Below are positions 35,448 to 44,064 of a stretch of 64,000 nt of DNA, one piece after another. This DNA comes from Saccharothrix algeriensis (GTDB lineage: Bacteria > Actinomycetota > Actinomycetes > Mycobacteriales > Pseudonocardiaceae), in contig NZ_JAFBCL010000001.1 in NCBI RefSeq assembly GCF_016907655.1, forward strand, positions 5,924,001 through 5,988,000, written 5' to 3'. A program made the translations under genes and the position numbers. Positions within the stretch are counted from its first letter, which is position 1. The number at the start of each line of letters is the position of its first letter. The notes under the pieces were generated by a model that had not been told where the DNA came from, did not search any database, and worked only from the letters and a program-made list of their open reading frames with translations.

Positions 35448-35819
35448 GTGAGCGGGGGTGACAAGGTCATGCTGGTGCTGCACGACGACGCCTTGTCCCT
35501 CGGTGATGTCGCGGTCTGGCTGCGCGGCTGCCTGGACGGCTGGCCGCGCGCGGACGTGGTGCTGGTCGGCGTCGTGGTCGGGGAGTTGTACGACAACGCG
35601 CGTCTGCACGGTGCGCCGCCCTATGTCATCGAGTTGGTCCTGGACCGCGCGCACGACGTGGTGACCGCCAGCGTGGGCAACCGGGTCTCGCGCGTGACCT
35701 CGGCGTGGCGGCGGCGGTCGGGGCTGCTGCTGGTCGAGGCGCTCAGCGAGCAGTGGGGCGCCCTGGTCCGGGACGGCACCACGACCACGTGGGCCGAGAT
35801 CCTGCTGGACCAGGACTGA
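35448..35819 (+). CDS. Anti-sigma-factor-type histidine-kinase-like ATPase (copy 1)
   Basis: 123 residues, a lone GHKL ATPase domain. The N-box is VVGELYDNARLHG (~47-59), a later segment SVGNRV is the G1-like region, and the protein ends SGLLLVEALSEQWGA…TTTWAEILL, the usual tail of HATPase_c_2 anti-sigma factors in actinobacteria. Such proteins bind a sigma factor or an anti-anti-sigma partner, although no partner is adjacent. Paralogous to 37767-38171 and sharing its promoter-like element. Start is a GTG; an ATG seven codons later is possible. Confidence 0.8.
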   Translation: MSGGDKVMLVLHDDALSLGDVAVWLRGCLDGWPRADVVLVGVVVGELYDNARLHGAPPYVIELVLDRAHDVVTASVGNRVSRVTSAWRRRSGLLLVEALSEQWGALVRDGTTTTWAEILLDQD

Positions 35820-35844
35820 ACGGCGGCAGCCGCCCCCGCGGGCA

Positions 35845-36354
35845 TCAGTCGTGCGGCACGTCGCCGAGCGCGTCGAGGTTCCCGGCCGAGTTCTCGGGGA
35901 TGACGCTGAAGGAGCCGTCGGTCTCCAGGACGACCGCGGCGACCTGGTCGAGGGCGCCCTGCCCCTGGGCGCGGACCGCCTGGAGCACCTCGGCGCGGCT
36001 GACGCGCTGGTCGCGCAGCGCCTGCTCGCGCAGCCGCCCCCGCCACACCAGCAGGGTGGGGGTGGACTTCACCGCCCGGCGGACCAGCCCCAGCCGCACC
36101 GAGGTCCAGGCGACGGCGAACTGGGCGCCGATCAGCAGCGCCAGCGCCAGCACGCCCTCGACCAGCGCCACGTCGGAGGTGAGCAGCACGGTGGCCAGGG
36201 TGGAGCCGAGCGCGACCGTCACCACCAGGTCGAAGGCGTTCATCTTCGCCAGGGTCCGCTTGCCGGACAGGCGCAGCAGCACCACGAGCGCCGCGTAGGC
36301 GCACACGCCCACGACCACCACGCGCAGCAACCCGCTCCAAGAGTCGAAGAACAT
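35845..36354 (-). CDS. DUF421 (YetF-like) membrane protein
   Basis: 169 residues. Two or three N-terminal helices (LLRVVVVGVCAYAALVVLL, DLVVTVALGSTLATVLLT, GVLALALLIGAQFAVAWTS) carry RLSGKRTLAKMNAFDLVVTVALGS, the hallmark DUF421 sequence. The cytosolic C-terminal domain (TPTLLVWRGRLREQALRDQRVSRAEVLQAVR…AVVLETDGSFSVI) is also typical. The family's role is poorly defined; in Bacillus, YetF-type proteins relate to spores or stress. It converges with anti-sigma gene 1 and precedes no clear operon partner. Confidence 0.88.
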   Translation of the reverse strand: MFFDSWSGLLRVVVVGVCAYAALVVLLRLSGKRTLAKMNAFDLVVTVALGSTLATVLLTSDVALVEGVLALALLIGAQFAVAWTSVRLGLVRRAVKSTPTLLVWRGRLREQALRDQRVSRAEVLQAVRAQGQGALDQVAAVVLETDGSFSVIPENSAGNLDALGDVPHD

Positions 36355-36401
36355 GCCTCACGCCTACCCCGTGCGCTCGGCGGCACACGTCCGGTGCGGC
36401 G

Positions 36402-37514
36402 TCACGGCGTGTCCGCGTGTCCGGGTTCCGGCTCCGGCTCGGTTTCGGGCTCCGGTTCGGGTTCGGGTTCGGTGAGGAACGACTTGGCCACGAGCACCGC
36501 CGGCACCGCGAACAGGGCTCCGGTGATACCCGCGAGCACGCCGCCGACGGCCACGGCGAGCACGACGGTGAGCGGGTGCAGGCGCACGGCCTTGCCCAGC
36601 AGCAGCGGTTGGAGGACGTTGCCCTCCAGCTGCTGGACCACGATCACCACGGCGGCGATGATCAGCGCGGCGACCGGTCCGTTGGTGAACAGGGCGATCA
36701 GGACGGCGGCGGCGCCGGAGACGAACGCGCCGACGAAGGGGATGAACCCGCCGAGGAACACCAGCGAGGTCAGCGGCAGCGCGAACGGCACGCCGACCAG
36801 CAGCAGGCCGATGCCGATGCCCACCGCGTCGAGCAGGGCCACCGCGACGGTGGCCCTGGTGTAGCCGGACAGCCGGGCGAAGGCGTGCCGCCCGCTCGCG
36901 TCGACCCGTGCGCCCAGGTCGCGCGGTACCCGGCGCACCAGGCCGGACCAGATCCGGTGGCCGTCGTGCAGGAGGAAGATCAGCACGAACAGCGCCAGGA
37001 CGGATCCGGCGAGGAACCGGCCGGCGGCCGAGGCCGTCGTCCCCGCACCGGAGGCCAGGGACTCCGCGTTCCCCCGGAGCCAGTCGGTGAGGTCGTCCAC
37101 CCCCTGCTCGAGCTGGCGGCGGCTGAGCTGCAGCGGCCCGTTGACCAGCCAGTCGCGGACGCCCGCGACGCTGGACTCGATGGCGTCCTGCAACGCGGGC
37201 AGCTCGCGCAGCAGGGAGTTGACCGCGAAGGTCAGCAGCCCGCCCAGCAGGGCCAGGGCGCCGACCACGACCAGCGCGACGGCGGACCACTGCGGCAGGC
37301 CCGCGCGGTGCAGCCGGACCACCAGCGGGTGCAGCAGCGCCGCGAGCAGCAGGGCCACCGCGAGGGGGATCACCACCGCGCTGAGCAGCGCCACCAGCCG
37401 GAGCGCCAGCCAGCCGAGCGCCACCAGCACCAGCACCGCCGCCCCGGTCAGGCCGGCCGACCTGAGCCTGCGCGCCACGCGGTCGGAGTCGGGCGGTTTC
37501 GGGTCGTCGCTCAT
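36402..37514 (-). CDS. AI-2E family transporter (PerM-like)
   Basis: 370 residues from the ATG at 37514. About eight helices in the PerM pattern: paired N-terminal helices, an amphipathic domain with LRELPALQDAIESSVAGVRDWL, then SGYTRATVAVALLDAVGIGIGLLLVG, PLTSLVFLGGFIPFVGAFVSG and QQLEGNVLQPLLLGKAVRLHP, the family's strongest block. The name reflects AI-2 export by one member (TqsA); most act as ion or small-solute exporters. The C-terminus is a Glu-Pro dipeptide repeat (EPEPEPEPETEPEPEPG) written as a simple repeat in DNA. Substrate unknown. Confidence 0.88.
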   Translation of the reverse strand: MSDDPKPPDSDRVARRLRSAGLTGAAVLVLVALGWLALRLVALLSAVVIPLAVALLLAALLHPLVVRLHRAGLPQWSAVALVVVGALALLGGLLTFAVNSLLRELPALQDAIESSVAGVRDWLVNGPLQLSRRQLEQGVDDLTDWLRGNAESLASGAGTTASAAGRFLAGSVLALFVLIFLLHDGHRIWSGLVRRVPRDLGARVDASGRHAFARLSGYTRATVAVALLDAVGIGIGLLLVGVPFALPLTSLVFLGGFIPFVGAFVSGAAAVLIALFTNGPVAALIIAAVVIVVQQLEGNVLQPLLLGKAVRLHPLTVVLAVAVGGVLAGITGALFAVPAVLVAKSFLTEPEPEPEPETEPEPEPGHADTP

Positions 37515-37657
37515 CACCGTCCAGGATCGGTCCGGACCCGGGCGGCCAAACCGCCGGAACGGGTGAGCGGCGCGGCCCCCGACCTCGACGCGGGCTTCCG
37601 GTCCGCTGCCGACCGACCGGCGCGGTGAGGCCGGTCGACCCGAGCGGGAGGCGCGGC

Positions 37658-37701
37658 GCAAGGTGATCGTCAGGTTCGGCGGAACGCGCCGGTGGCAGAC
37701 T
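37658..37701 (+). promoter_or_regulatory. Promoter-like element upstream of anti-sigma-type gene 2
   Basis: GCAAGGTGATCGTCAGG at 37658-37674, then GTGGCAGACT starting 34 bases after its first base. The block, its spacing and its distance to the start codon (75 versus 77 bases counting from the second block) match the element before gene 1. Confidence 0.6.
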
Positions 37702-37766
37702 CGGGGCGTGCTCCGAGACCCCGTCACCGCGTGCCCCGGCCACCCCGGGGCGAGCCGGAGCCGACG

Positions 37767-38171
37767 ATGAGCGCCGGTGACGACACCGCCGGCTTCGACG
37801 CCGGCTGTGACACGGCCCTCCTGGTGATCCGGGACGACAGGGCACTCTCGCGGGAGCGGATCCGGCTGTGGCTGCGTGAGAGCATGGCCGGCCGGCCCGA
37901 TCACGACGTGCTGCGGGTCGAGCTGGTCGTCGGCGAGCTGCTGGACAACGCGCGGCGCTACGGTCAGCCGCGCTACGTGGTGGAGCTGGTGCTGGACCGC
38001 CATACCGGGATCTCCACGATCAGGGTCCGCAACCGCGCCCCGCGCAGCACCGCCGGTTGGGTGCCGGCGGCTGGGCTGTCGATAGTCGAGGCGCTGAGCG
38101 AGCAGTGGGGCGTCGTCTCGATGGAGGACCGCACGACCGTGTGGGTCAAGGTGCGATTCGCCGCGGTGTGA
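37767..38171 (+). CDS. Anti-sigma-factor-type histidine-kinase-like ATPase (copy 2)
   Basis: 134 residues from the ATG at 37767 (GGAG six bases upstream). GHKL fold with N-box VVGELLDNARRYG (~60) and RVRNRAP as the G1-like segment, ending GLSIVEALSEQWGVVSMEDRTTVWVKV. It aligns over nearly its full length with copy 1, and both share ALSEQWG and the same spacing of motifs. With the shared promoter-like element this suggests one regulon, perhaps sigma/anti-sigma feedback. The partner sigma factor is not in the window. Confidence 0.8.
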   Translation: MSAGDDTAGFDAGCDTALLVIRDDRALSRERIRLWLRESMAGRPDHDVLRVELVVGELLDNARRYGQPRYVVELVLDRHTGISTIRVRNRAPRSTAGWVPAAGLSIVEALSEQWGVVSMEDRTTVWVKVRFAAV

Positions 38172-38453
38172 CTGCGGTCCGCGGATGGGGTCCGCCACGC
38201 GCAGCCCTTGGCTGCGGTCGCGCGGTCGGTCGTACCGGTGACCGGGCCGTCGACCCCGCGCTGCCCGACGGTCTGCCGGACACGCGCCCGCCCACGCCGC
38301 CTGGGGTGACGGTGCTGGTCGACTCCGGTAGAGACGACGCGGTGGCGGCCACCACGGGGCGTGCCGCGAGCGCCCGGGTCGTCACCGCGCGGGGGAGCGC
38401 CCCGCGGGCCGACCCGGTCGCGGCTGGAGGCGGCCCGCCGCGCACGACACGGA
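38172..38453. other. Intergenic stretch with no recognised gene
   Basis: About 280 bases between anti-sigma gene 2 and the terminator of the converging LGFP/nuclease gene. Short open frames exist on both strands but none has a ribosome site or family resemblance. Confidence 0.4.
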
Positions 38454-38493
38454 GGGAGGGGCCCGCGGACCCTGCGGCCCGCGGGCCCCTCCC
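38454..38493 (-). terminator. Strong terminator after the LGFP/nuclease gene
   Basis: GGGAGGGGCCCGCGG-type left arm (38454-38468) and its complement at 38479-38493 form a perfect 15-bp stem with a 10-base loop, 24 bases beyond the minus-strand stop codon. No T-tract. Confidence 0.8.
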
Positions 38494-38516
38494 GTTGCGC
38501 GCAGCGGCTCCGAGCG

Positions 38517-40721
38517 CTACGGGACGCCAGGCGGTGCCCCGCCTGTTGTCGCCAGGCTGAACTTGTCCTGGTCTACGACGCGTTCCTCGCCGTAGAACTT
38601 GCCCAGCAGGCTGCCGCTGTGCGTGTTCTGCTTCGCGTCGATCATGCAGACGCTGTACCCGTCAGGGCCGGTGGTGATTGGCAGATCCTTGACGTTGCAG
38701 TTGGCGTGAACGGTGCGGCCCAGGTCGGGATGGGCGGTTGCGCCCTCGTAGCTGGACGCGAACGGGTACTCGTCGCATTGTCGGCCGGACAGGCGTCGGG
38801 CGTCGGCGACCGTGCCCTTGCGGGGGCAGGAGTGCTGACGGTTGATGTCCCGCTTGACTTTGTCGGCCTGTCGGTGAAGAGGTCTGCCGGCAGAGCCGGG
38901 AAGACCGGATGCGATCGCCTCGGCGACGTGCCAGGTCTGCTCGGAGGTGACGGACGTCAGCTTGAACTCGGGTGTCACACCGGGGAACACGCACCCCTGG
39001 CGGAATTTCCCGTTGGACAGCTTCATCGTGGAATCGCACCGCACGTTGGCGACCCGGATGTTGCCCCGCTGCCGGCCGGGGGTGACCCCGGGATCCAGGT
39101 TCCCGAAGCTCCACGCGATGTTGACGACCGGGTACTCCAGCGACTGGTCGGCCATCGCCTGTTGCTTCCACTTCACGACGATGACCTTCGACTGGCCCGA
39201 CTTGATCAGTGACCCGTTGTCGGCCCCGTCGACGCTGTACGACCCGGCAGGCGCGTTGTTGTAGGTCAGCTCGTACCGGAACGTCGGCTTGCCCGTCTTA
39301 CCCGTCAGGCCGTGGAAGTCGACGCGGAACTCCTGCTGGAACTCGCCCGACTTGTGCGATGTCAGAACGCCGGTCTTCACGGTGAAGGGGATCGACCCGA
39401 TGTCAACGCCCTTGGGGTCGATCACATCGACGTCCAGGCCCTTCCAGATCATGCACGCGTGCTTGCGCACCGTGCGCCACTGCCCGTCCCACGGCTGGTC
39501 GAGGCACAGCGGGGAGATGAACGTCGCCTGCGTGTCGGGGCCGTCGATGATCGGGTCGTCCGACGGGTCGTCGTTGGTGACCGCCGTCGCGCCGTCGTGC
39601 ATGCAGGACTCGCCCGGGGTGCAGGGCTCCAGCACACCGGGCCCGTCCTGGACCACGGGTCTGCCGGCGCCCTCGGTGCCGGCGTCGGCGGCGAAGTCCG
39701 CCCACGTCACCGGGATCCGGTCGTCCACGGTCGGGTCCGCGTCCCCGTCGTCGGGGTCGACGGCCGCGACCGGATCGGTCGGGAACCCCATCGTCCCGAA
39801 CTGGAAGTCCTGGTCCCAGGACGACCCACGCGGCTGCCGGTCGGCGACCGGGTACCCGTAGGGGCCCTTCTCGTAGCCGGACAGCTCCCACTTGGCCAGC
39901 AGCCCGCCACTGACCGGATGCGCCCCGTACGCGGCGGTCCAGTAGATCATTCCGTGCTCGAACCTGGCGCCCCTGCCGATCCCGTCCGGCGTGGCGAACT
40001 CGTCGGATGCGGGGTAGCCCAGGTAGCCGGCCTCCCATCCGCCTTCGGCCCACTTGTCGCGGATCGCGCCGCGCACGGCGTACGCCTCGTTCAGCTTCCA
40101 GTAGATGTCACCGGATTCGAAGTGCTGGCGGCGGCCGACACCGTCGGGGTTCACGATCTCGTCCGACGTGGGGTAGCCGATCGGTCCGGCCTCCCAGCCG
40201 TTGCGGGCCCACGCCGCGAAGAAGTGGTTGACCACCGGGTGCGCGCCGCCCTGCGGGGACCAGTAGATCGGCCCGTTGACGAACTCGGTGCGCTTGCCGA
40301 CCCCGTCGGGGTTTGTCAGCTCGTGGGAGTTCGGGAACGACAGGAAGCTGGCCGGGCCGCCGAGCTCGTTGTACTTGTCCCGGATCGCACCGCACACCGG
40401 GTAGGGCGACGGCCAGTACACCTGGCACTCGGCATCGGCCCGCGCGGGCCGGCCGGGGGCGCGCGATGCCGCCTCCAAGGTCTCCGCCAGGTCCGCCTCC
40501 TCGTCGCTGAACCCGGCCGGGACCGCCTCCCGGTCCGAGCGCATCCCGCCCGGCACCACGGTGGCGTTCGGCTGATCGGTCGGTGTCCACGCATACGGCG
40601 TCGAGCCCGCTTGCGCGGTCGCGACGCCACAGGTTCCCACCAGAACCGCCACCGCCATGACGAGCGCGGTCCGGGACCGCCGAGCGACCCGCCGTGCCGA
40701 GCTTCGCTGATCGGAGATCAT
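38517..40721 (-). CDS. Secreted LGFP-repeat protein with C-terminal NucA/NucB deoxyribonuclease domain
   Basis: 734 residues from the ATG at 40721 (AGGAG six bases upstream). Signal peptide at ~18-40. Residues ~100-290 hold four LGFP repeats (e.g. GGPASFLSFPNSHELTNPDG, then …GVGKRTEF-NGPIYW), modules known to anchor proteins to the arabinogalactan/peptidoglycan envelope. A middle domain of ~250 residues (~380-620) is unassigned. The end carries LSGRQCDEYPFASSYEGA (~640-660), the active-site signature of NucA/NucB-type DNA-entry or sporulation nucleases, with further cysteines. The protein is probably a wall-bound extracellular DNase. It lies next to the Wadjet operon, divergently transcribed. 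Confidence 0.85.
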   Translation of the reverse strand: MISDQRSSARRVARRSRTALVMAVAVLVGTCGVATAQAGSTPYAWTPTDQPNATVVPGGMRSDREAVPAGFSDEEADLAETLEAASRAPGRPARADAECQVYWPSPYPVCGAIRDKYNELGGPASFLSFPNSHELTNPDGVGKRTEFVNGPIYWSPQGGAHPVVNHFFAAWARNGWEAGPIGYPTSDEIVNPDGVGRRQHFESGDIYWKLNEAYAVRGAIRDKWAEGGWEAGYLGYPASDEFATPDGIGRGARFEHGMIYWTAAYGAHPVSGGLLAKWELSGYEKGPYGYPVADRQPRGSSWDQDFQFGTMGFPTDPVAAVDPDDGDADPTVDDRIPVTWADFAADAGTEGAGRPVVQDGPGVLEPCTPGESCMHDGATAVTNDDPSDDPIIDGPDTQATFISPLCLDQPWDGQWRTVRKHACMIWKGLDVDVIDPKGVDIGSIPFTVKTGVLTSHKSGEFQQEFRVDFHGLTGKTGKPTFRYELTYNNAPAGSYSVDGADNGSLIKSGQSKVIVVKWKQQAMADQSLEYPVVNIAWSFGNLDPGVTPGRQRGNIRVANVRCDSTMKLSNGKFRQGCVFPGVTPEFKLTSVTSEQTWHVAEAIASGLPGSAGRPLHRQADKVKRDINRQHSCPRKGTVADARRLSGRQCDEYPFASSYEGATAHPDLGRTVHANCNVKDLPITTGPDGYSVCMIDAKQNTHSGSLLGKFYGEERVVDQDKFSLATTGGAPPGVP

Positions 40722-41269
40722 GGATCACTCCTGTGGATCCGAATGCGACCGGGTGACGCCGCAAATCCTGATCGTAGTCGTGCGAGCACTCTGCGTCGCA
40801 GCAAAAGTGCGGAGGTGACGCGGCGCGAGGAGCACCCCCATTCGGCTTCGGACCTGGACGGGCGATCCATGATTCAGGCCAGTGGTGGGCTTGGGGGAGT
40901 CGTCCGTGGCACCACCGAAGAAGTACCCCGACGGGCTGGGGGTGCGCGCGGCCCGGCTGTGCCGAACGCGGTCCGGTGATCACGCACCCGGCCCGCCGGC
41001 TCGGCGCCTGCACAGCCGTCGTGGAACTCATCTCGCAGGTGAAAATCGGTGGAATGGTCGACCGCTGATCGCAGAAGGAGCCGGATCGGAACATGACGAG
41101 CACGACTTTTTCGGGAATCAACCGACGGACAGGGCACGAATTCGACGTGTGCATGACGCTGACGCCTGGGCTATGGTGGCCGGGCCGTGCTCGGCGGCAA
41201 GCGGGCCGAACAGCCCATGTGGCCGCATTTATGCGGAAATGATGCGGTGAAGCAGTCGGAGGGGGAGCG
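40722..41269. other. Divergent region between nuclease gene and Wadjet operon
   Basis: 548 bases. It must contain both promoters. GCTATGG near 41171 is a possible -10 for the Wadjet operon, but no matching -35 at 16-19 bases was found. No small gene is convincing. Confidence 0.45.
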
Positions 41270-42421
41270 GTGCGCGAGCCGCGGCGGTGGTGGCAGGAGG
41301 TCGAGGCGAGCGACTGGACGGCGTTCGCCATGCCCGACGACCTGGTGCGCGAGCGGTACACCGCCCTGTTGGCCGCGCTGGAGGAGTTGTCCACTCGCGG
41401 CCCCATGTCCACTCTGGCCGAAATCGCCGATCAGGCCAAGGATGTCGGCTACCACGACCCCCTGCCCGAGGGTGAGTTGCGTTCGGCGCTCGACCAACTC
41501 GCCAGATGGGGATTCGCCGAGCCCTTCCGGGACTACGCGGCGCCGGTCCGCAGTTTCCAAGGGGTGGTCGTCCGACAGGAATCGTGGGCGCTCACCCGCA
41601 AGGGCAGGGGGATCGTCGCCGCGGTGCGACTCGCGATCGTCGACGCGCGGCGAGCACTGCAACTGCCCAGCAGGCTCCTCGACGGGGTCGAGAGCACGAT
41701 CCGCGGATTGCTGGCGCACGCGGACAGCGATCCGGGCTTGCTCCCGGTGGACTTGGACGACGCGCGGACACGGGTCGACGAACTGCAGAAGGTGACCGCC
41801 GACTTCTACGCGGCACTCGCCCAGATGGTGCAGTCCGACGTCACCGATGACGATGTGTTCGGTGAGAATCGGGACCGGGTCGTCGAGGCGTTGCGGCAGT
41901 TCCCTCGCGAGTACGAACGGGCGCTGCAGCGAGTGAAAGCGGCTCTGGGGGATTTGCGGGCAGCGGGCCATCACGCCCTGGTGGAGGCCGCGGTCGGCCA
42001 CGCCGGTCTGATCGACGCCGCCGATCAGCAGAGCTGGGTGGAGGACAGGGTGCGGCGGCTCGCCGACCTGGAGTCGTGGTTCCACCCCGACGGCACAGTG
42101 CACCGGTTGATCGCCTCGGCGACGGGAGCCGTGCACACGCTGCTCGTGGCGATCGACCGCCGCTACACGGCCCGCCGGAGGGGATCCGACCTCGGGCACG
42201 ACTTCCGGGTCCTGGCACGGAGCCTCCACGGGCAGCCGACCGACGTCGAGGCCCGGCGTGTGCACGCCGCCGCGTTCGGGGACTGGCCCGCGTGGCACGC
42301 CGTGGCGCGAGCGACCGAGGAGGACGTGGCGCACGGGACGTTGGCGGCGGGCAGCCGCACCAGGCACCTCGTCGAGGTGACGCTGCGGGAGCACGAGCGC
42401 CACGGACCACCCAGTGGATGA
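41270..42421 (+). CDS. jetA: Wadjet type III JetA (DUF2397/TIGR02677), N-terminal part, interrupted by in-frame TGA
   Basis: 383 residues from a GTG with GGAGGGGGAG upstream. The sequence (YTALLAALEELSTRGPMSTLAEIADQ, LDQLARWGFAEPF, RDYAAPVRSFQG, GVHTLLVAIDRRY-like region) matches TIGR02677, a winged-helix protein related to kleisin-type MukF/JetA subunits. Family members are usually ~500 residues; this frame stops with a TGA after HGPPSG, and the same frame continues with the missing C-terminal ~130 codons. A single CGA-to-TGA change would explain it. The protein loads the SMC-like JetC in the Wadjet complex, which cleaves circular plasmid DNA. Whether the split form works is unknown. Confidence 0.85.
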   Translation: MREPRRWWQEVEASDWTAFAMPDDLVRERYTALLAALEELSTRGPMSTLAEIADQAKDVGYHDPLPEGELRSALDQLARWGFAEPFRDYAAPVRSFQGVVVRQESWALTRKGRGIVAAVRLAIVDARRALQLPSRLLDGVESTIRGLLAHADSDPGLLPVDLDDARTRVDELQKVTADFYAALAQMVQSDVTDDDVFGENRDRVVEALRQFPREYERALQRVKAALGDLRAAGHHALVEAAVGHAGLIDAADQQSWVEDRVRRLADLESWFHPDGTVHRLIASATGAVHTLLVAIDRRYTARRRGSDLGHDFRVLARSLHGQPTDVEARRVHAAAFGDWPAWHAVARATEEDVAHGTLAAGSRTRHLVEVTLREHERHGPPSG

Positions 42422-42430
42422 CCGCGCAAG

Positions 42431-42817
42431 GTGGCGGACACGAGCAAGGAGCGCGAGGCCGCGCTGAAGGACGCCGCGGAGCAAGCCGTGCGTCGGCAAC
42501 GGTTGACCGCCTTGTTGGAGACCGGTGGTGAGGTCGGGCTGGACCACTTCGCCGGGCTCGCCGCCGACGCGGTCTCGGTCCTGATGCGCACCATCGAGGT
42601 CGCGCTGACCCGGTTGGACCCCGTCACCGGCCTCGGACGAGCCTATGCGGACAGCGCGAACCTGCAGGTTCTGGTGAGGATCGGGGTCCCGGGGAGGGTG
42701 GTCCGCGTCCGATTCTCCGACGGGGTGCTGACCACCCCCGATGTTCGCGTGCGCGTCATCCCGTCCGCCGACGTCGGGACCGGTCCCGATACCGAGCGCA
42801 AGGGCGGTGCGGCATGA
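42431..42817 (+). CDS. jetA: JetA C-terminal part (same frame after TGA)
   Basis: 128 residues if restarted at the GTG at 42431, three codons after the TGA; it is in the same frame as the upstream part. It carries the usual DUF2397 ending: a KEREAALKDAAEQAVRRQRL helix, then VGLDHFAGLAADAVSVLMRTIEVAL and a beta-rich tail (VRVRFSDGVLTTPDVRVRV). Its ATGA end overlaps the jetB start, as the intact jetA gene would. So this is a fragment of one gene rather than an independent one. Re-initiation, stop-codon readthrough, a loss-of-function allele and a base-call error are all possible. Confidence 0.8.
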   Translation: MADTSKEREAALKDAAEQAVRRQRLTALLETGGEVGLDHFAGLAADAVSVLMRTIEVALTRLDPVTGLGRAYADSANLQVLVRIGVPGRVVRVRFSDGVLTTPDVRVRVIPSADVGTGPDTERKGGAA

Positions 42818-44064
42818 GCAGCGCTCGTGCCCTGGCTCCCGAACTCGGGGAGCCCGCGCGCAAGTTGATCGCCACCGGTCGCATCCTGGCCGAGCGCGAC
42901 GTGGAGCTCTACCGGGCCGCCGTGCGGGGGCGCCGCGACCTGACCGAATTCTTCCGCACCGAGCTCGGCTGGACCCTGGAGGTCGTCGAGTCCGCTGAAC
43001 TGGTCCGCCTCCACAAACGTCGCACCGACGTGCCGGCCGACCGGGGACCGTGGTTGCGCCGTGACGGCCGTGATGCGCACCTGGCTTCGAAGGACGTGCT
43101 CGTACTGGTCGCGCTCGTGTGCGAACAGCTGTGGCGCAGGCCGCGGATGAGCCTGCGCGAGTTGATGCAGGCCATTGCCCAGGTGTGCGCCGCTGAAGCG
43201 CCGACCGGGCAGCTGCCCCACTTCAAGATCGTCGCCTCCGACGGCACGGGGAAGAAGGAGGCGCGGACCAGCCGGATCAACCTCGTCGACGCCCTCAAGC
43301 TCCTGGAGAACGAGGGGTCGATCTCCGTGGACGCGGATCTCGACCGCGTGATCGGCGAGGACGAGAGCGATCTGGTGGTCACCGCGTCACGGGAGAGGTT
43401 GGCGCAGAAGTTCTCGGCGCTGTCCCCCGCCCTCCTCGGCTTGGAGGAACTGCTGGTGGCCCGGCATGCCGATGCCCTGTCGTCGAGCGTCCTGGTCGAC
43501 GACTCCGCCCCCGTGGACGAACCGACCGTCGACGACCGGCGATTGCTGGCCATCCGCCGCCTGGTCGACGATCCCGCCACCGACCCGCTCGACGACCGGG
43601 CCGCGATGCCGTACCTGCACACACCTGCCGGCCGCGACCGGGCTCTCGAGGTCACCGCGTCCCTGGGGTTCACCACAACGGCTCGGCGCGACTGGTGGGA
43701 GGTCACCGATGCCACCGGCATCGGCACGTCGATCGACTTCCCCAACGGGCGGCGGAACGAGCGACAGGCGGCGCTCGCCCTGCTGGAAGCGGTGAACCGG
43801 CGTGCCGAACCACAACGCGAGCTGCACATCTCCGAGGTGGTCGAGTTGTTCGAGCGGGTGAGGACGACCTTGCCGCGCTGGGCAGCCGCCTACGACCACC
43901 GCCTGCGCGTGCTGGCGAGGGCGGCGGCCGCGGAACTCGTCGCCGTCGGGTTGCTCGTACCGGTGCGGCAGGACACCTGGCAGCCCACACCCGGTGTCCA
44001 CTTCTGGCGGGTCGTGGTCCGGCGCGCCACTACACCGAACACCGAGGAGCACAGCGATCGATGA
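42814..44064 (+). CDS. jetB: Wadjet type III JetB (DUF2398/TIGR02678)
   Basis: 416 residues; the ATG overlaps the end of jetA. Conserved family features include the N-terminal LIATGRILAERDVELYRAAVRGRRDLTEFF, WLRRDGRDAHLASKDVLVLVALVCEQL and several winged-helix-like blocks (EARTSRINLVDALKLLENEGSI). It corresponds to TIGR02678, the MukE/KITE-like subunit of the SMC-type complex. It acts in the cytosol with JetA and JetC. The ATGA overlaps on both sides show tight coupling. Length and motifs look intact. Confidence 0.88.
   Translation: MSSARALAPELGEPARKLIATGRILAERDVELYRAAVRGRRDLTEFFRTELGWTLEVVESAELVRLHKRRTDVPADRGPWLRRDGRDAHLASKDVLVLVALVCEQLWRRPRMSLRELMQAIAQVCAAEAPTGQLPHFKIVASDGTGKKEARTSRINLVDALKLLENEGSISVDADLDRVIGEDESDLVVTASRERLAQKFSALSPALLGLEELLVARHADALSSSVLVDDSAPVDEPTVDDRRLLAIRRLVDDPATDPLDDRAAMPYLHTPAGRDRALEVTASLGFTTTARRDWWEVTDATGIGTSIDFPNGRRNERQAALALLEAVNRRAEPQRELHISEVVELFERVRTTLPRWAAAYDHRLRVLARAAAAELVAVGLLVPVRQDTWQPTPGVHFWRVVVRRATTPNTEEHSDR

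Noticed and set aside
36417..36480. Short repeats of TCCGGTTCGGG type suggesting a minisatellite
   Set aside because: They encode the Glu-Pro tail of the AI-2E family transporter.
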